DNA of 64,000 bases, taken from positions 620,001 to 684,000 of the forward strand of contig CM000688.1 of assembly GCA_000149225.2 (NCBI GenBank), given 5' to 3'. The notes beneath the pieces are model-generated. The model did not search any database. It had not been told where the DNA came from and saw only the letters and a program-made list of their open reading frames with translations. Origin of the DNA: Lachancea kluyveri NRRL Y-12651. Its lineage: Eukaryota; Ascomycota; Saccharomycetes; Saccharomycetales; Saccharomycetaceae. Shown here piece by piece: positions 1 to 10,200 of the stretch. Numbering within the stretch: position 1 is the first letter of the stretch; the number at the start of each line of letters is the position of its first letter. The position numbers and the translations under genes were made by a program.

Positions 1-1773
1 CTTGTGATCTCTGGCCCAAACGTGGGTCGTAATACTTCTGCTGCTTACATCACCTCGTCCGGAACTGTCGGTGCTGCGATGGAGGCGGTTATTACCGGTA
101 ACACCCCTGCGATCGGTTTGTCGTGGGCGTACTTTGATGGGCGTAAATTGATGGACGATGCCGTCTTCTACCAGGCTTCTAAGAGAAGTTGCGAAGTTAT
201 CCAGTATTTGAAAGACCATTGGAATCCAGAAGTGGATCTCTACAGTATCAATATTCCTCTCTTAAAATCTTTGTGTGACGATACAAAGGTGATGTACGCG
301 CCAATTTTGGAAAACAAGTGGTGTAACATTTTTTCCCCTGCAACATTACACGGCGACACTCAAGGTGATATCGAGGATGGTGTTGAATTGCAATGTGTCA
401 AATTTCATTGGAATCCTGATTTTCGCAAACAGAGACAGGCCATTTTCGACTCAGAAGGTATCAACGATGGTAGAGTTATTGAAAATGGGATGATCAGTGT
501 CACACCTTTGAGAGCCGTCTTGAAAGGCGTTGACTCTTTGGTTGGTGAAATAAAATTAGACTCTGCTTCAGATGATAGAATAGCTTTGACAATTGATGAG
601 AGCGAATACATTCACAAACCTTTGTTTCAAGCTTTTGCCAAGTATCTTCCTCAAGTTGGGATTTTAAACTCCCTGCCTGATTTATCCACATTTCAAGGGA
701 AAATCTTCCAATTTGGGGATTACGAGCACATGGATATGGATCAGTTGAGCAGAAACGACAGGTATTTTACAAACTCTTATATTTATCGGAAAGCATTGAT
801 TCGGAAACATTACCTATCGCACACAATTCATTCGTACATCGTCAAACATCCGGAATCCATTTTGAACAAGGCATACATGGAGTCCTTCAACATCGATGTA
901 GACTATGCAGAGTTCCTTGATGACGCTTTGGACGAAAACTGGGAGTTGAGGCAAGAATTGGAATCCGAACAAAAGTGGTGGATCTTGAAACCTAGCATGA
1001 GCGATAAAGGTCAAGGTATTCGTGTCTTTAAATCTATCGAAGACTTGCAAACCATTTTTGATTCCTTCGACGAAGATCCTACCGATGACGAGGATAACGA
1101 GGTTACTGGTGCTGATGATAGCAAAATCGTCACTTCCCAACTTCGCCACTTCATCGTTCAAGAATATTTAAACAATCCTTTACTTTTGGACTCAACGGAT
1201 AACAAGAAATTTCATATCAGGTGTTATATTACTTGTAAAGGTGATTTACAAGTGTATGTCTTTGATCGTATGTTGGCTTTGTTTGCGCCAACAAAGTTTG
1301 TCTCCCCAGATGAAGATTATTCTCCTACCGATATGGAACAGTTAGAATGTCACTTGACAAATACATGCTTACAAACAAAAGATGAAACAAGGAAGAATTC
1401 TGTCAAAGAATTTGACTCCCTCACAGATTTGTCTATCGAAGACAAAAACAGTATCAAGAAACAAATACACGATATTGCACGTGAAATTTTTTTGGCAGCC
1501 GTTAATGTCAACAGATTAAATTTCCAACCTATATCCAATGCATTTGAAATTTATGGATTTGACTTTTTGGTGGACTCGTCTTTGAATGTTAAGATCTTGG
1601 AAGTTAATGCATTCCCAGATTTTAAGCAGACTGGTGCTGAATTGAAGGACTTGATTGATGAACTATTTGACAATGTCGTGAAAAAATGTGTTGTTCCTAT
1701 CTTCCAAAAGGACACAAAAGTTCAGAGTAAAAACTTCGTTAAAGTCTTGGACCAAAGTTCCAATGATTGGTGA
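1..1773 (+). CDS. PBY1: PBY1, SurE-like/tubulin-tyrosine-ligase-like protein (5' end outside window)
   Basis: The reading frame is open from base 1, so the N-terminus is cut off; about 590 residues remain of roughly 750 in the S. cerevisiae protein. The first residues (SGPNVGRNT, then SGTVGAAMEA) are the substrate-site region of a SurE-type 5'-nucleotidase/phosphatase fold. The C-terminal half is a tubulin-tyrosine ligase (ATP-grasp) domain: WWILKPSMSDKGQGI is the nucleotide-binding lysine region, and LEVNAFPDF near the end is the metal-binding ExN strand. In S. cerevisiae Pby1 associates with processing bodies and the decapping machinery. It is convergent with RXT2, 144 bases away. In S. cerevisiae this gene lies beside the acid phosphatases PHO5/PHO3; here the acid phosphatase is about 36 kb away. 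Confidence 0.95.
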   Translation, partial: LVISGPNVGRNTSAAYITSSGTVGAAMEAVITGNTPAIGLSWAYFDGRKLMDDAVFYQASKRSCEVIQYLKDHWNPEVDLYSINIPLLKSLCDDTKVMYAPILENKWCNIFSPATLHGDTQGDIEDGVELQCVKFHWNPDFRKQRQAIFDSEGINDGRVIENGMISVTPLRAVLKGVDSLVGEIKLDSASDDRIALTIDESEYIHKPLFQAFAKYLPQVGILNSLPDLSTFQGKIFQFGDYEHMDMDQLSRNDRYFTNSYIYRKALIRKHYLSHTIHSYIVKHPESILNKAYMESFNIDVDYAEFLDDALDENWELRQELESEQKWWILKPSMSDKGQGIRVFKSIEDLQTIFDSFDEDPTDDEDNEVTGADDSKIVTSQLRHFIVQEYLNNPLLLDSTDNKKFHIRCYITCKGDLQVYVFDRMLALFAPTKFVSPDEDYSPTDMEQLECHLTNTCLQTKDETRKNSVKEFDSLTDLSIEDKNSIKKQIHDIAREIFLAAVNVNRLNFQPISNAFEIYGFDFLVDSSLNVKILEVNAFPDFKQTGAELKDLIDELFDNVVKKCVVPIFQKDTKVQSKNFVKVLDQSSNDW

Positions 1774-1917
1774 AAACCTTCAGTGATTTCTCTTTCTCCT
1801 TTCTTTTGATTTTTAAAAATTAGTCGCTTGTATTTATATTATATTAGGAGTAAAGAGAAGAATATGGGAAGGGGGGTTGGGGAGAAGCATACAACGATTA
1901 ATCAATCTCTAAGGTCT

Positions 1918-3000
1918 TCACTCCTCCTCTTCCTCCAAGTTTTCCTGCTGTCTGCCACCCATAGATCTGTTGGTAGTTGCGCTAATCAAACCTCGTTTGA
2001 CTACATGTAACGCGCTAGGTACCGTGACATCCTCTTCTGGGATACCGGTATATTCCTTCGCCCACATCAAAATCCTTTCTCTAATCCTGTTCCCTTTAAT
2101 AACACAGTTCCTTATTTTTTGTAAATTCCTGATAAACTCTTGGTTCCTTTGTAATGCAATTTGTGCCAATTGTCTAGTTGCCTCGATATCTTCTGAGGTT
2201 TCAGAGCTCTGTTGTGGTAAAAGCGAAAGTAAAGTTTCTGCACCATTGAATTTCGGTAATGCGAAAAAGGGGTCTTCGTCAGTTTCCACCTTTGGCTGTT
2301 CCTTGCGTGTTTGTCCATCGTCTGGTAGCCTGAGGCTGTGGTCGTATGACTCCAACTGCAGTGTGTCTTCGTACAACGCATACGGATAGTCACCTAAAAA
2401 AACCTCTAATAATCTTGAGTAGCTTATTACTGATTCCTGTTCTCTCTCAACCATCAGTACCAGTTGTAGTGCTAAATCTTTCAGTACTGTGCTCTTAAAT
2501 GTCCTCGATGCAGCAGGGTGTTCGACAACGTCTGACAAAGAGGCAATGGGGGCGAGAATCTTTCTAACGTTAACCAGTCTATGCAGATCGTCATCATCAG
2601 AGCTATCCTCCTCCTCCTCCTCTTCTTCTTTTTCTTCTTTTTCTTCTTTTTCTTCTTCTTCTTCGGTTCCTTCTTCTCTTTCTTCCTTGTTTTCATCATT
2701 TAGTGGGTTGAACCTCATTCTCTTTCTGGAAAGTAGCTTGTGTTCTGAGCCATTATAGTATACCTGGCCACCCTTTAGCTCAACGAGATTGTTTAAGCGT
2801 TTTCTGCTAATATTCTCAGAGCTTTGGAAAAGCTTGTTACCCCTATTAGATGTTTGACCAGCTGCCGACGGGAATACAGTACCATCCTTTGATCTATTCA
2901 AGAGGGGGTAGTTACCACTTTTATCCCTAACCACTGCCTTGGTAAAACGTGTTATTTGTTTCACTTCTTGTCTCGTATCTGTAATTTCGTTTCCAGTCAT
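1918..3000 (-). CDS. RXT2: RXT2, subunit of the Rpd3L histone deacetylase complex
   Basis: A 360-residue protein from the ATG at 3000; in-frame codons upstream begin only at a GTG, so 3000 is preferred. Conserved blocks typical of Rxt2 are SNRGNKLFQ, QVYYNGSEHKLLSRKRMR and a C-terminal helical region with RIRERILMWAKEYTGIPEEDV. Between them, roughly residues 103-133, lies an almost uninterrupted glutamate/lysine then aspartate run encoded by a purine-rich tract (plus strand 2604-2690). Rxt2 belongs to the large Rpd3 deacetylase complex and acts in promoter repression in the nucleus. Its place between PBY1 and the YBR096W ortholog matches S. cerevisiae chromosome II. The acidic run is low complexity, and its length should vary between strains. 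Confidence 0.9.
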   Translation of the reverse strand: MTGNEITDTRQEVKQITRFTKAVVRDKSGNYPLLNRSKDGTVFPSAAGQTSNRGNKLFQSSENISRKRLNNLVELKGGQVYYNGSEHKLLSRKRMRFNPLNDENKEEREEGTEEEEEKEEKEEKEEEEEEEDSSDDDDLHRLVNVRKILAPIASLSDVVEHPAASRTFKSTVLKDLALQLVLMVEREQESVISYSRLLEVFLGDYPYALYEDTLQLESYDHSLRLPDDGQTRKEQPKVETDEDPFFALPKFNGAETLLSLLPQQSSETSEDIEATRQLAQIALQRNQEFIRNLQKIRNCVIKGNRIRERILMWAKEYTGIPEEDVTVPSALHVVKRGLISATTNRSMGGRQQENLEEEEE

Positions 3001-3313
3001 TCCTGTATTTATTGCGGGATGATTTGAGTCTATAGATCTAAACACTCTTTTGAAGCATTCTATTCAACAACCAATTCCTTTTTCAGCTTTTGAAAGCTCG
3101 TCATGCTCGGCACTTTTTGTTTTTGTCGTCCATAATTACATATATATAGCTCAATGCGGTTGCATTAATTGTAATGTACGCAATATCGAGAATCCTTAAA
3201 ACTGTCATTTAAGGTACTCTATGTTACATATTTGTTTCATGTCCCAGCTTTTAAGGGCATGTGTCCTATTTTTTCCCTTTGGTTATACCTGATACATAGT
3301 ATTATGAAATCTT

Positions 3314-3324
3314 TTTTATGTTTT
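3314..3324 (+). other. Exact match to ARS consensus (candidate origin element)
   Basis: TTTTATGTTTT fits the S. cerevisiae 11-base consensus WTTTAYRTTTW and lies in a 1.5-kb AT-rich intergenic region. By base composition about two or three such matches are expected by chance in 64 kb, so this is only a candidate. Confidence 0.2.
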
Positions 3325-3604
3325 GTAAGCTCAAAAACAAATTAACGGAAAAACACTAAAAGTATTAAAGGCACCAAAAGTTTGATGAGCACCGAAACAT
3401 GAACAGATAATGCTGCAAGTCAAGACAAGACCCGGTAATAAGGATCTGCTTGTTTACCGTTGTTCAAATCATTTTTAAATTTCTTTATTCTTTCGTATAG
3501 CACAAAGTATTCCCAATAAGGTCAAAGAAAAGGTGTTGAGAAATTCGATCTTTTTTTTTTGGCAAACAATTAAGGGACAAAATCACTCATAAATTAATAA
3601 AGGG

Positions 3605-3938
3605 TGAGAAATATGTGAATATTGGGACAATTGTTGAGATTCTATTTTTGATTAAGGCTATAATAATTTGGTATATGGTTATACTATAAGTTCTCCTCGT
3701 CTTTCTAGGAATCCAGAAAAAAGAGTCGGTAACTCTATATACAACTATTCATATACCCTCTTTCCTTTTATATGTTTCTGGTTCATTATCCTATTACATT
3801 ATCAATCCTTGCGTTTCAGCTTCCACTAATTTAGATGACTGTTTCTCATTCTTTATGTCACCTTATAACACCGTGTGTGATAATATACTAGTAACACGAA
3901 TACTAGTCGATGATCGATAGTTGTATTTCGTTCCAACA
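3605..3938 (-). mobile_element. Complete solo LTR of a Ty1/copia-type retrotransposon (delta-like)
   Basis: Read on the minus strand, the element starts TGTTGGAACG at 3938 and ends ATTTCTCA at 3605. It is 334 bases long, the length of S. cerevisiae delta elements, and I recognise long blocks shared with the Ty1/Ty2 delta LTR, such as GTGGAAGCTGAAACGCAAGG. It has TG...CA termini and is flanked on both sides by AAGGG (3600-3604 and 3939-3943), a perfect 5-bp target duplication. No internal gag-pol sequence is present, so it is a solo LTR left by recombination. The intact duplication suggests a fairly recent insertion. No tRNA gene lies nearby, although Ty1 usually inserts upstream of polymerase III genes. 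Confidence 0.93.
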
Positions 3939-4503
3939 AAGGGAACGTTAAGGATAGTTTTAATGCGTACCGAATATGTGAGGCGCAAACCATGTTTGGC
4001 CTGTTTTCTCACTGCAGTGTGTACTCTACATGATACAAGATATTTTTCTAGGAAACTATCTCCATTGTTCAGACAATTAGCAGACAATAAAAAAAAAGTC
4101 CTATCACACATGATAGAATTCCAAAAGCTATTAATTAAACAATTAGGCTTTGAAATCTGAAATCTGGTTTTCGAGTAAAAACCATCACATTGCTAAAAGT
4201 GCTGCAATTACGTAGTTTAATTTCTTAGTAAAGAACTATGCTTGGATATAGGTTTCAAGTCGTCAAATCAAAAAGTGCGCAGAGACCGCGTATAATAATC
4301 ACAATTTCTAAGATCATGGAACTAAAGACTTGGTAAAAGTCACCCTCGTTTGCACTCTACCAGCATCATCTGATATGGATCGGACAATTGCACCTACACT
4401 CGTTAATAATGACCAATGTATATTTAAACTCTCGAGACAACCAATATGTCAATATCAAGGCTCGAAACCACGCAGCAATAGTTCAAGTGATAAAATAGCA
4501 AAT

Positions 4504-5202
4504 ATGGGTTTATTTAACACAATAATCAAATACTCGGTAGGACTTTATTTGTTGTCCTCCTACAAGAGCTTGCCGCTTGCATACTTTGTTAGATTTTATT
4601 ACTACTGTTTCAAGAATTTGATTGCACCAGAGATTTTTGGTAAAAACACAAAGAACATTAAGGAGTTGCAGGACAATAAATACGGCGTTTTCACCTACTC
4701 TTCACTGTCCACCTATGCGTCCCCTTTCGAATGTGATTTTTACTTTCACAAGAGTAACAGTACTTACTTCGAAGAGCTAGACATCTCGAGAGGTGATCTA
4801 ATGTCCAGGATTTTCCAAAAACTATTTCTAAGCTCCAAGAAATGGCCGTACGTCCCCGTTGCCAATGTCTTTACAAATTTCTTGAAGGAAATAAGACCTT
4901 ACCAGCCATACAAAGTCAAAAGTTGCATCTTATGTTGGGATGAGAAATGGATTTATGTTATGAGTAAATTCATCATTGGCAAGAACACATTGGCCTCTTT
5001 ATCCATTACAAAGTACGTCTTGAAAGACGGTAGAAAAACCATTAAACCAAAAGATGCACTTGAATTTTGCGGTATTTACAACGATGATGTGGAAGCCATT
5101 TCTCAAGCAAATTTCAAAATTTTGACTGAAAAAAGCGGATTCCATGCAACAGCCTTGTTGGAAGAGTTAGATCACGCTTTTGAACAAAACCAGAAAAAAT
5201 GA
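4504..5202 (+). CDS. YBR096W ortholog, THEM6-like hot-dog-fold protein, probably ER
   Basis: A 232-residue protein starting at the ATG at 4504 (MGLFNTIIKYSVGLYLLSSYK). The open frame continues upstream to 4330 but that part is not protein-like. An N-terminal hydrophobic anchor (about residues 8-45) precedes a thioesterase-like hot-dog domain. The segment FECDFYFHKSNSTYFEELDISR resembles the acyl-binding helix region of the THEM6/4HBT family, and CILCWDEKWIYVMSKF resembles a core strand. The S. cerevisiae ortholog, identified by similarity and by its place between RXT2 and VPS15, has no assigned enzymatic role and is reported at the endoplasmic reticulum. The thioesterase relationship is a family inference; activity is unknown. 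Confidence 0.85.
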   Translation: MGLFNTIIKYSVGLYLLSSYKSLPLAYFVRFYYYCFKNLIAPEIFGKNTKNIKELQDNKYGVFTYSSLSTYASPFECDFYFHKSNSTYFEELDISRGDLMSRIFQKLFLSSKKWPYVPVANVFTNFLKEIRPYQPYKVKSCILCWDEKWIYVMSKFIIGKNTLASLSITKYVLKDGRKTIKPKDALEFCGIYNDDVEAISQANFKILTEKSGFHATALLEELDHAFEQNQKK

Positions 5203-5696
5203 GTAGGAAGTGCCCGATTGAATTATCAAATACTTTATTAAGTATCTTTTATACAGATGTCATGTTCATATGTGTGCGGCTCATTAGATAGAAAGTGATT
5301 AATATGATGCCGTATCAATATATACAACCCACAAAAATGTAAAGCTTTTGAAAGATGATCGGGGAGCTGTGGCTATTGATATACTACTTTGCTTACTGAG
5401 CATAGTTATCGTAAAACCTGCGTCGTTTTCTAAAAGAAGGCAAGTCGAAGCTGCTTTCTAAGATAAACGTCATTTGATTTCGAAGCGCGTCAGGAACACG
5501 ACGAATTAAATGGAAGCTAAGTGACAGACACAAAAAAAAAATGATGAAAAGTCGCTTTATGGTTGCTAATTACTGTTTAAGCTTGAATGCTACTTTCTAT
5601 TTCTTTTTTTATTTGTTTTTTTTATCTCTTTACCTCCACACGCACTGGTTACATATCTGTTGTCTATTCCATACTTTTGCTCATCAAGCTGCTATC
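5203..5696. other. Intergenic region upstream of SMK1
   Basis: About 490 bases. It holds a middle-sporulation-element match at 5527-5535. The pyrimidine-rich stretch 5580-5640 can be read as a hydrophobic N-terminal extension of SMK1 from an ATG at 5541, but it looks like an untranslated leader. Confidence 0.7.
5527..5535 (+). promoter_or_regulatory. Middle sporulation element (Ndt80-type site) of SMK1
   Basis: GACACAAAA is an exact match to the Ndt80 consensus gNCRCAAAW. It lies 162 bases upstream of the preferred SMK1 start at 5697. In S. cerevisiae SMK1 is a middle-sporulation gene under an MSE, so the site fits the gene. It also argues against the ATG at 5541, six bases downstream, as the main start. 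Confidence 0.65.
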
Positions 5697-7007
5697 ATGG
5701 CACCAACAAACCCGTTAAACGCAAATCAAAACTTGCTAAATCAACACATTCACGAAAGTAGTGACAGCCGTATCACGCATAAAGTAAAGATTTTTCTGAA
5801 TCCGTATGTAGATGCACCTGAGAACAGTTATCCACAACCAAGCTTTCTGCAAGAAACAAGAACTATCTATCAAAAGGCCAACTTTTCCATTCCAGGTAAT
5901 TATGAAGTATTACAGGTTTTAGGAAAAGGTTCCTATGGCACAGTTGTTTCCGCTGTAGATAACTCTAACCCAGAATATGGAGTACGGATCGCAATCAAAA
6001 AAATCACAAATATATTTCATCGAGAGGTATTGTTGAAAAGAGCTATCAGGGAATTAAAGTTTATGAATTACTTCAAGGGACACAAAAATATTATCAACTT
6101 GTTAGATTTGGACATTGTTAGTGAAAAACCTTATGACGGCCTATACTGTTACCAAGAGTTGATCGATTATGATTTGGCACGTGTGATTCATTCTAGTGTT
6201 CAACTTTCAGAATTCCATATTAAAAGCTTCTTGTATCAAATACTATGCGGTTTGAAATATATTCATAGCGCAGACGTTATCCACAGAGACTTGAAACCTG
6301 GCAACATATTGTGCACCATCCATGGCAATTTAAAAATTTGTGACTTTGGCTTGGCCCGTGGTGTGTCACCGCAGTTTTTTCAAGGTAGAACAGTTTCTCA
6401 TATTACCAATTATGTTGCGACACGATGGTATAGAGCTCCAGAGCTAATCTTATCTCATAAAAATTATTCCAAGGCTATTGACATGTGGGCTGTCGGATGC
6501 ATATTGGCCGAGTTTTACGGCAGGAAACCAATTTTCATGGGCCAAGACTCATTACACCAAGTTTCCGAGATCGTAAAAGTTTTAGGTACTCCGTCTCGTG
6601 AGGATGTAATCAAATATGGGTCTTCTAGGGCCTGGGAGTTTTTTAGCCCTCCAAAGCCGCAGTACAAAAAAATACCTTGGTGTAACATCTATCCGTTTGC
6701 CAGCGAAAAGGCATTCAATTTATTGGATAAGCTCTTGGATTGGGACCCTGACAGGAGGCCTACAGTTGAAGAAGCAATCGAGCAGCCATTTGTATCTGAA
6801 GTGAGAAACGAAAACGATGAGCCAGTATGTTCCAAGGGGCCCTTTGACTTCTCGTATGAGCAACATTTTTATTCGATGGGTAAATTAAGACAGTTTTTGT
6901 ATGATGAAGTTAAGCTTTTTAAAGCGGAGCGTGCCACTGGCCTCTACGAGGATCCCGAACCTTGCGATTTTAAGGCGACTAGTCCCTCTGCAACATATGC
7001 TGTTTAA
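5697..7007 (+). CDS. SMK1: SMK1, sporulation-specific MAP kinase
   Basis: A 436-residue MAP kinase from the ATG at 5697 (388 in S. cerevisiae). Visible motifs: glycine loop GKGSYGTVV (about 76-84), catalytic loop HRDLKPGN (about 195-202), DFGLARG (about 215-221), and the unusual activation motif TNY (237-239) in HITNYVATRWYRAPE. That motif and the stretch LSEFHIKSFLYQILCGLKYIHSADVIHRDL identify Smk1 rather than Slt2, Kss1 or Fus3. Smk1 drives spore-wall assembly late in sporulation. The frame is open upstream to 5541, adding 52 residues with a strongly hydrophobic stretch; I reject this start because it sits directly on the MSE. In S. cerevisiae this gene is YPR054W on chromosome XVI, so its place beside VPS15 reflects the unduplicated ancestral order. 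Confidence 0.95.
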   Translation: MAPTNPLNANQNLLNQHIHESSDSRITHKVKIFLNPYVDAPENSYPQPSFLQETRTIYQKANFSIPGNYEVLQVLGKGSYGTVVSAVDNSNPEYGVRIAIKKITNIFHREVLLKRAIRELKFMNYFKGHKNIINLLDLDIVSEKPYDGLYCYQELIDYDLARVIHSSVQLSEFHIKSFLYQILCGLKYIHSADVIHRDLKPGNILCTIHGNLKICDFGLARGVSPQFFQGRTVSHITNYVATRWYRAPELILSHKNYSKAIDMWAVGCILAEFYGRKPIFMGQDSLHQVSEIVKVLGTPSREDVIKYGSSRAWEFFSPPKPQYKKIPWCNIYPFASEKAFNLLDKLLDWDPDRRPTVEEAIEQPFVSEVRNENDEPVCSKGPFDFSYEQHFYSMGKLRQFLYDEVKLFKAERATGLYEDPEPCDFKATSPSATYAV

Positions 7008-7223
7008 AGGGCTTTCAACCCCCCCAGTACAAGTAAATAGTAATGATTTCTCCTATCGATTACTCCATTTCATAATCCCTAAACTTATATAACTAAACGT
7101 ATTAAATGACAACAATTTGAAAATAGGGATATTTGCACAGTGAAGTTTTTAGAGTATGTATGCAGGACTTCTGAACCAACCAGACAGAATTTATCAGCCA
7201 TTGATTCATTATCGAAACGACAC

Positions 7224-10200
7224 ATGGGGGCACAACTTTCTCTTATAGCACAGACGGCACCTTCAATAGCTATATCCTCCTACATTGATGTTTTGAGCGA
7301 AGTGCACTACGTCTCCCAATTGAATTCCTCAAGGTTTCTAAAGACATGCAAAACCCTTGATCCCAATGGAGAAGTAGTAATAAAGGTATTCATTAAACCA
7401 GCAGACAACTATAATTTAAAGACCGTATGTGATGCCTTGAATAAAGAGGCTTTGATCCTTGCGCAGCTTCCAAATGCCCTGAACTATAGTAAAATCTTAG
7501 AGACTGATAGAGCCGGTTATCTGATACGACAACATTTAAAGAGGAATCTTTACGACAGGCTAAGCTCGAGACCTTTTTTGAAGGATGTAGAAATGAAATT
7601 CATTGCCTTTCAATTATTACAAGTTTTAAAGGATATTCATGCAAAGGAAATAACACATGGTGATTTAAAAACTGAGAACCTCTTAGTGACTAGCTGGAAT
7701 TGGCTTGTATTGACAGACTTTTCTTCTCTGCTGAAACCTGTTTATCTACCGGAGGATAATCCAGGTGAATTTTCCTTTTACTTCGATACTTCACAAAGAA
7801 GAAGCTGCTATTTGGCGCCGGAAAGATTCAATTCAGAAATGTATACACAGGTGAAGAACAAAACTTCGAGAGTAACTAAAGAGATGGACATCTTTAGTGC
7901 AGGATGTTGTATTGCTGAGATATTTACAGAAGGACGCTCGATTTTTAACCTCTCACAACTATACAAATATAAGAGTGGTGACTATAACCCTCAGGATATT
8001 CTCAACCAGGAATCAGATGATGTAGTCCTAAAAGAATTAGTTATGAACATGATTAGCCTAGATCCTAAAAAAAGGTTATCTGCAGATGAAATTTTAAATA
8101 AATACCGAGGGAAGTTCTTCCCTGAGTATTTTTACACATTCACCTATGAGTATTTCAAAAACTTGGCAATTTTGAATGGCAACGTGAATAGCCTAGGAAA
8201 AATTTGTGGAAATACCACTCTGAATGATCGTGCACCGGAGGTTGACAAATGCATTGATAAAATTTACAAAGATTTCTCTAAAATTTGTGTTTCTCTCGAT
8301 TACCCAATTGCTAAAAAAAGTTCCGATGACAGCAACACCGAAAAAATGGTTAGTAATGGCTTGAAGCTTCATGCTCTTGGAAACATAGAGCTACAGGAAT
8401 ATAATACCACTACTCCCGCCGTGAAGGATGAATCCGCATTATTATTTTTATCCGTTGTATTGCATGGACTAAGGAATGCAGTATCTTCCTCAAACAAACT
8501 TAAATGTCTGGAATTGATTACCGCATTATCGCAATATATTTCAGATAGCAACAAACTTGACAGAGCAGTTCCATATATGGTAGCCATGTTTTCTGATGAT
8601 AACCCCAATGTTCAAGGGTTGGCCGTTCAAACTTTAGCGCAGGTACTCTCCATGGTCACAGTTCTAAACCCAATTAACTACAATATTTTTGTGGACTATT
8701 TACTACCAAGGTTGAAAAGACTGCTTCAAATCTCCAAACATAACACGTACGTGAGAATGATGTTTGCCGATTGCTTAGGTGATATAGCAAAGTCTGCTGG
8801 TAGGTTTGAAGAGATTGCTTCCATTTTACGTGCCCCAAACGAAGAAGTATCCTTTAATCCCGAATTAGCCGAGAAGTATAGACGGAAATTAACTCGCCAG
8901 TTCGAAGATTTAGCAGTTTCTCTTTTGACAGACAATCAGCCTTTTGTTAAAATGGCGCTACTTGGGAACATTTTACCCTTGTGCCACTTTTTTGGAAGAG
9001 AAAAGACTAATGACGTTATTTTGAGTCACTTGATTACTTATTTAAATGATAGGAATCCATTTTTGAGAATAAGCTTAATCCAAGCGATTTCGGGTGTCGC
9101 TATTCTACTCGGCCCAATAACGCTTGAACAATACATATTGCCATTACTAATCCAAACTACAACAGATTCTGAAGAGCTGGTTGTAGTCAATGTACTTCAA
9201 AGCTTAAAAATTTTGTGCAAAGTGGGAATGATAAGGAAAAAATTCTTTTATGATATTGTAAGCGTAACATCAACGTTATTGCTTCATCCTAACGTATGGA
9301 TCCGTCAGTTCTCTTTGGTTTTGATTATCCAGATTTCAGAAAAATTGAGCAAAGCAGAAGTTTACTGCATTTTATACCCAATTATAAGACCTTTTTTTGA
9401 ATTTGATATCCAGTTTACCTGGAACTCCATGCTTACCAGTTGCAAAAAACCAATTTCTAGAACAGTTTACAACCTTCTTTGCACATGGTCACTGAGAGCT
9501 TCAAAAACTCTATTCTGGAAACAAGTTCCAAATAAGGATGTTAACTCATTTGGCAATAATAGCGTTACATTTATTACTAAAGATTATACCCTTAAAAATT
9601 ATGGATTTAACAGTGGATTAAAGGTTTCAAAAACCTCTGTGTTTTCTCTAGATAACAAGGAAATTCCTTTAACCACTGAAGACAAAAACTGGGTTGATAA
9701 AATCAAAACCGTGGGTTTACATGAGAATGAGCTCTGGAAAATTGCTGCAATCAGAGCGTATGTTTTTAGGGTCGCAAAGATGATTTCAAGAAGGCCAGAA
9801 TCAACAATGGGAAATTATGAACTTTCTGCAGCCAGTGAATCAGCTATTACCTTGTCTTTTTCTTCTGTTCTACCAAGAAATGTGTTTTTCGATATTGAAT
9901 TTACGCAGGACAGTAGAAGCGAAAACTCGCACATGGTCTTAAAACACAGACACACAGAGGCGTTCTCCAGTGCTGGTAATTCATCTCATTTCAAACTACC
10001 CAAACCGGTTGATATGAACGGATCGCTAATTTTGAATACAAAGGCTGCTCCTACTACTACTCCAAACTTGGAAAACGTTTATGTCCAACTCGAGCCTAAC
10101 GCGGACCATGAACAGTCAGCAAACCACGTAAATGATGATACTTTACCCTCATCAAAGTTTTTTGTTAAGAACAGCTACGACGGAGATGAAAGAAGTGTTC

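Larger units (their letters stand above)
3001..4503. other. Intergenic region between RXT2 and the YBR096W ortholog
   Basis: About 1.5 kb of AT-rich DNA between two divergent genes. It holds a complete Ty1-type solo LTR (3605-3938) and one exact match to the yeast origin consensus (3314-3324). I see no coding region: open frames at 3863-4160 are LTR or its flank read through. Confidence 0.8.

Noticed and set aside
5541-5696. N-terminal hydrophobic extension of SMK1 from the ATG at 5541
   Set aside because: It starts six bases after the Ndt80 site, is made from T-rich leader sequence, and has no counterpart in other Smk1 proteins.
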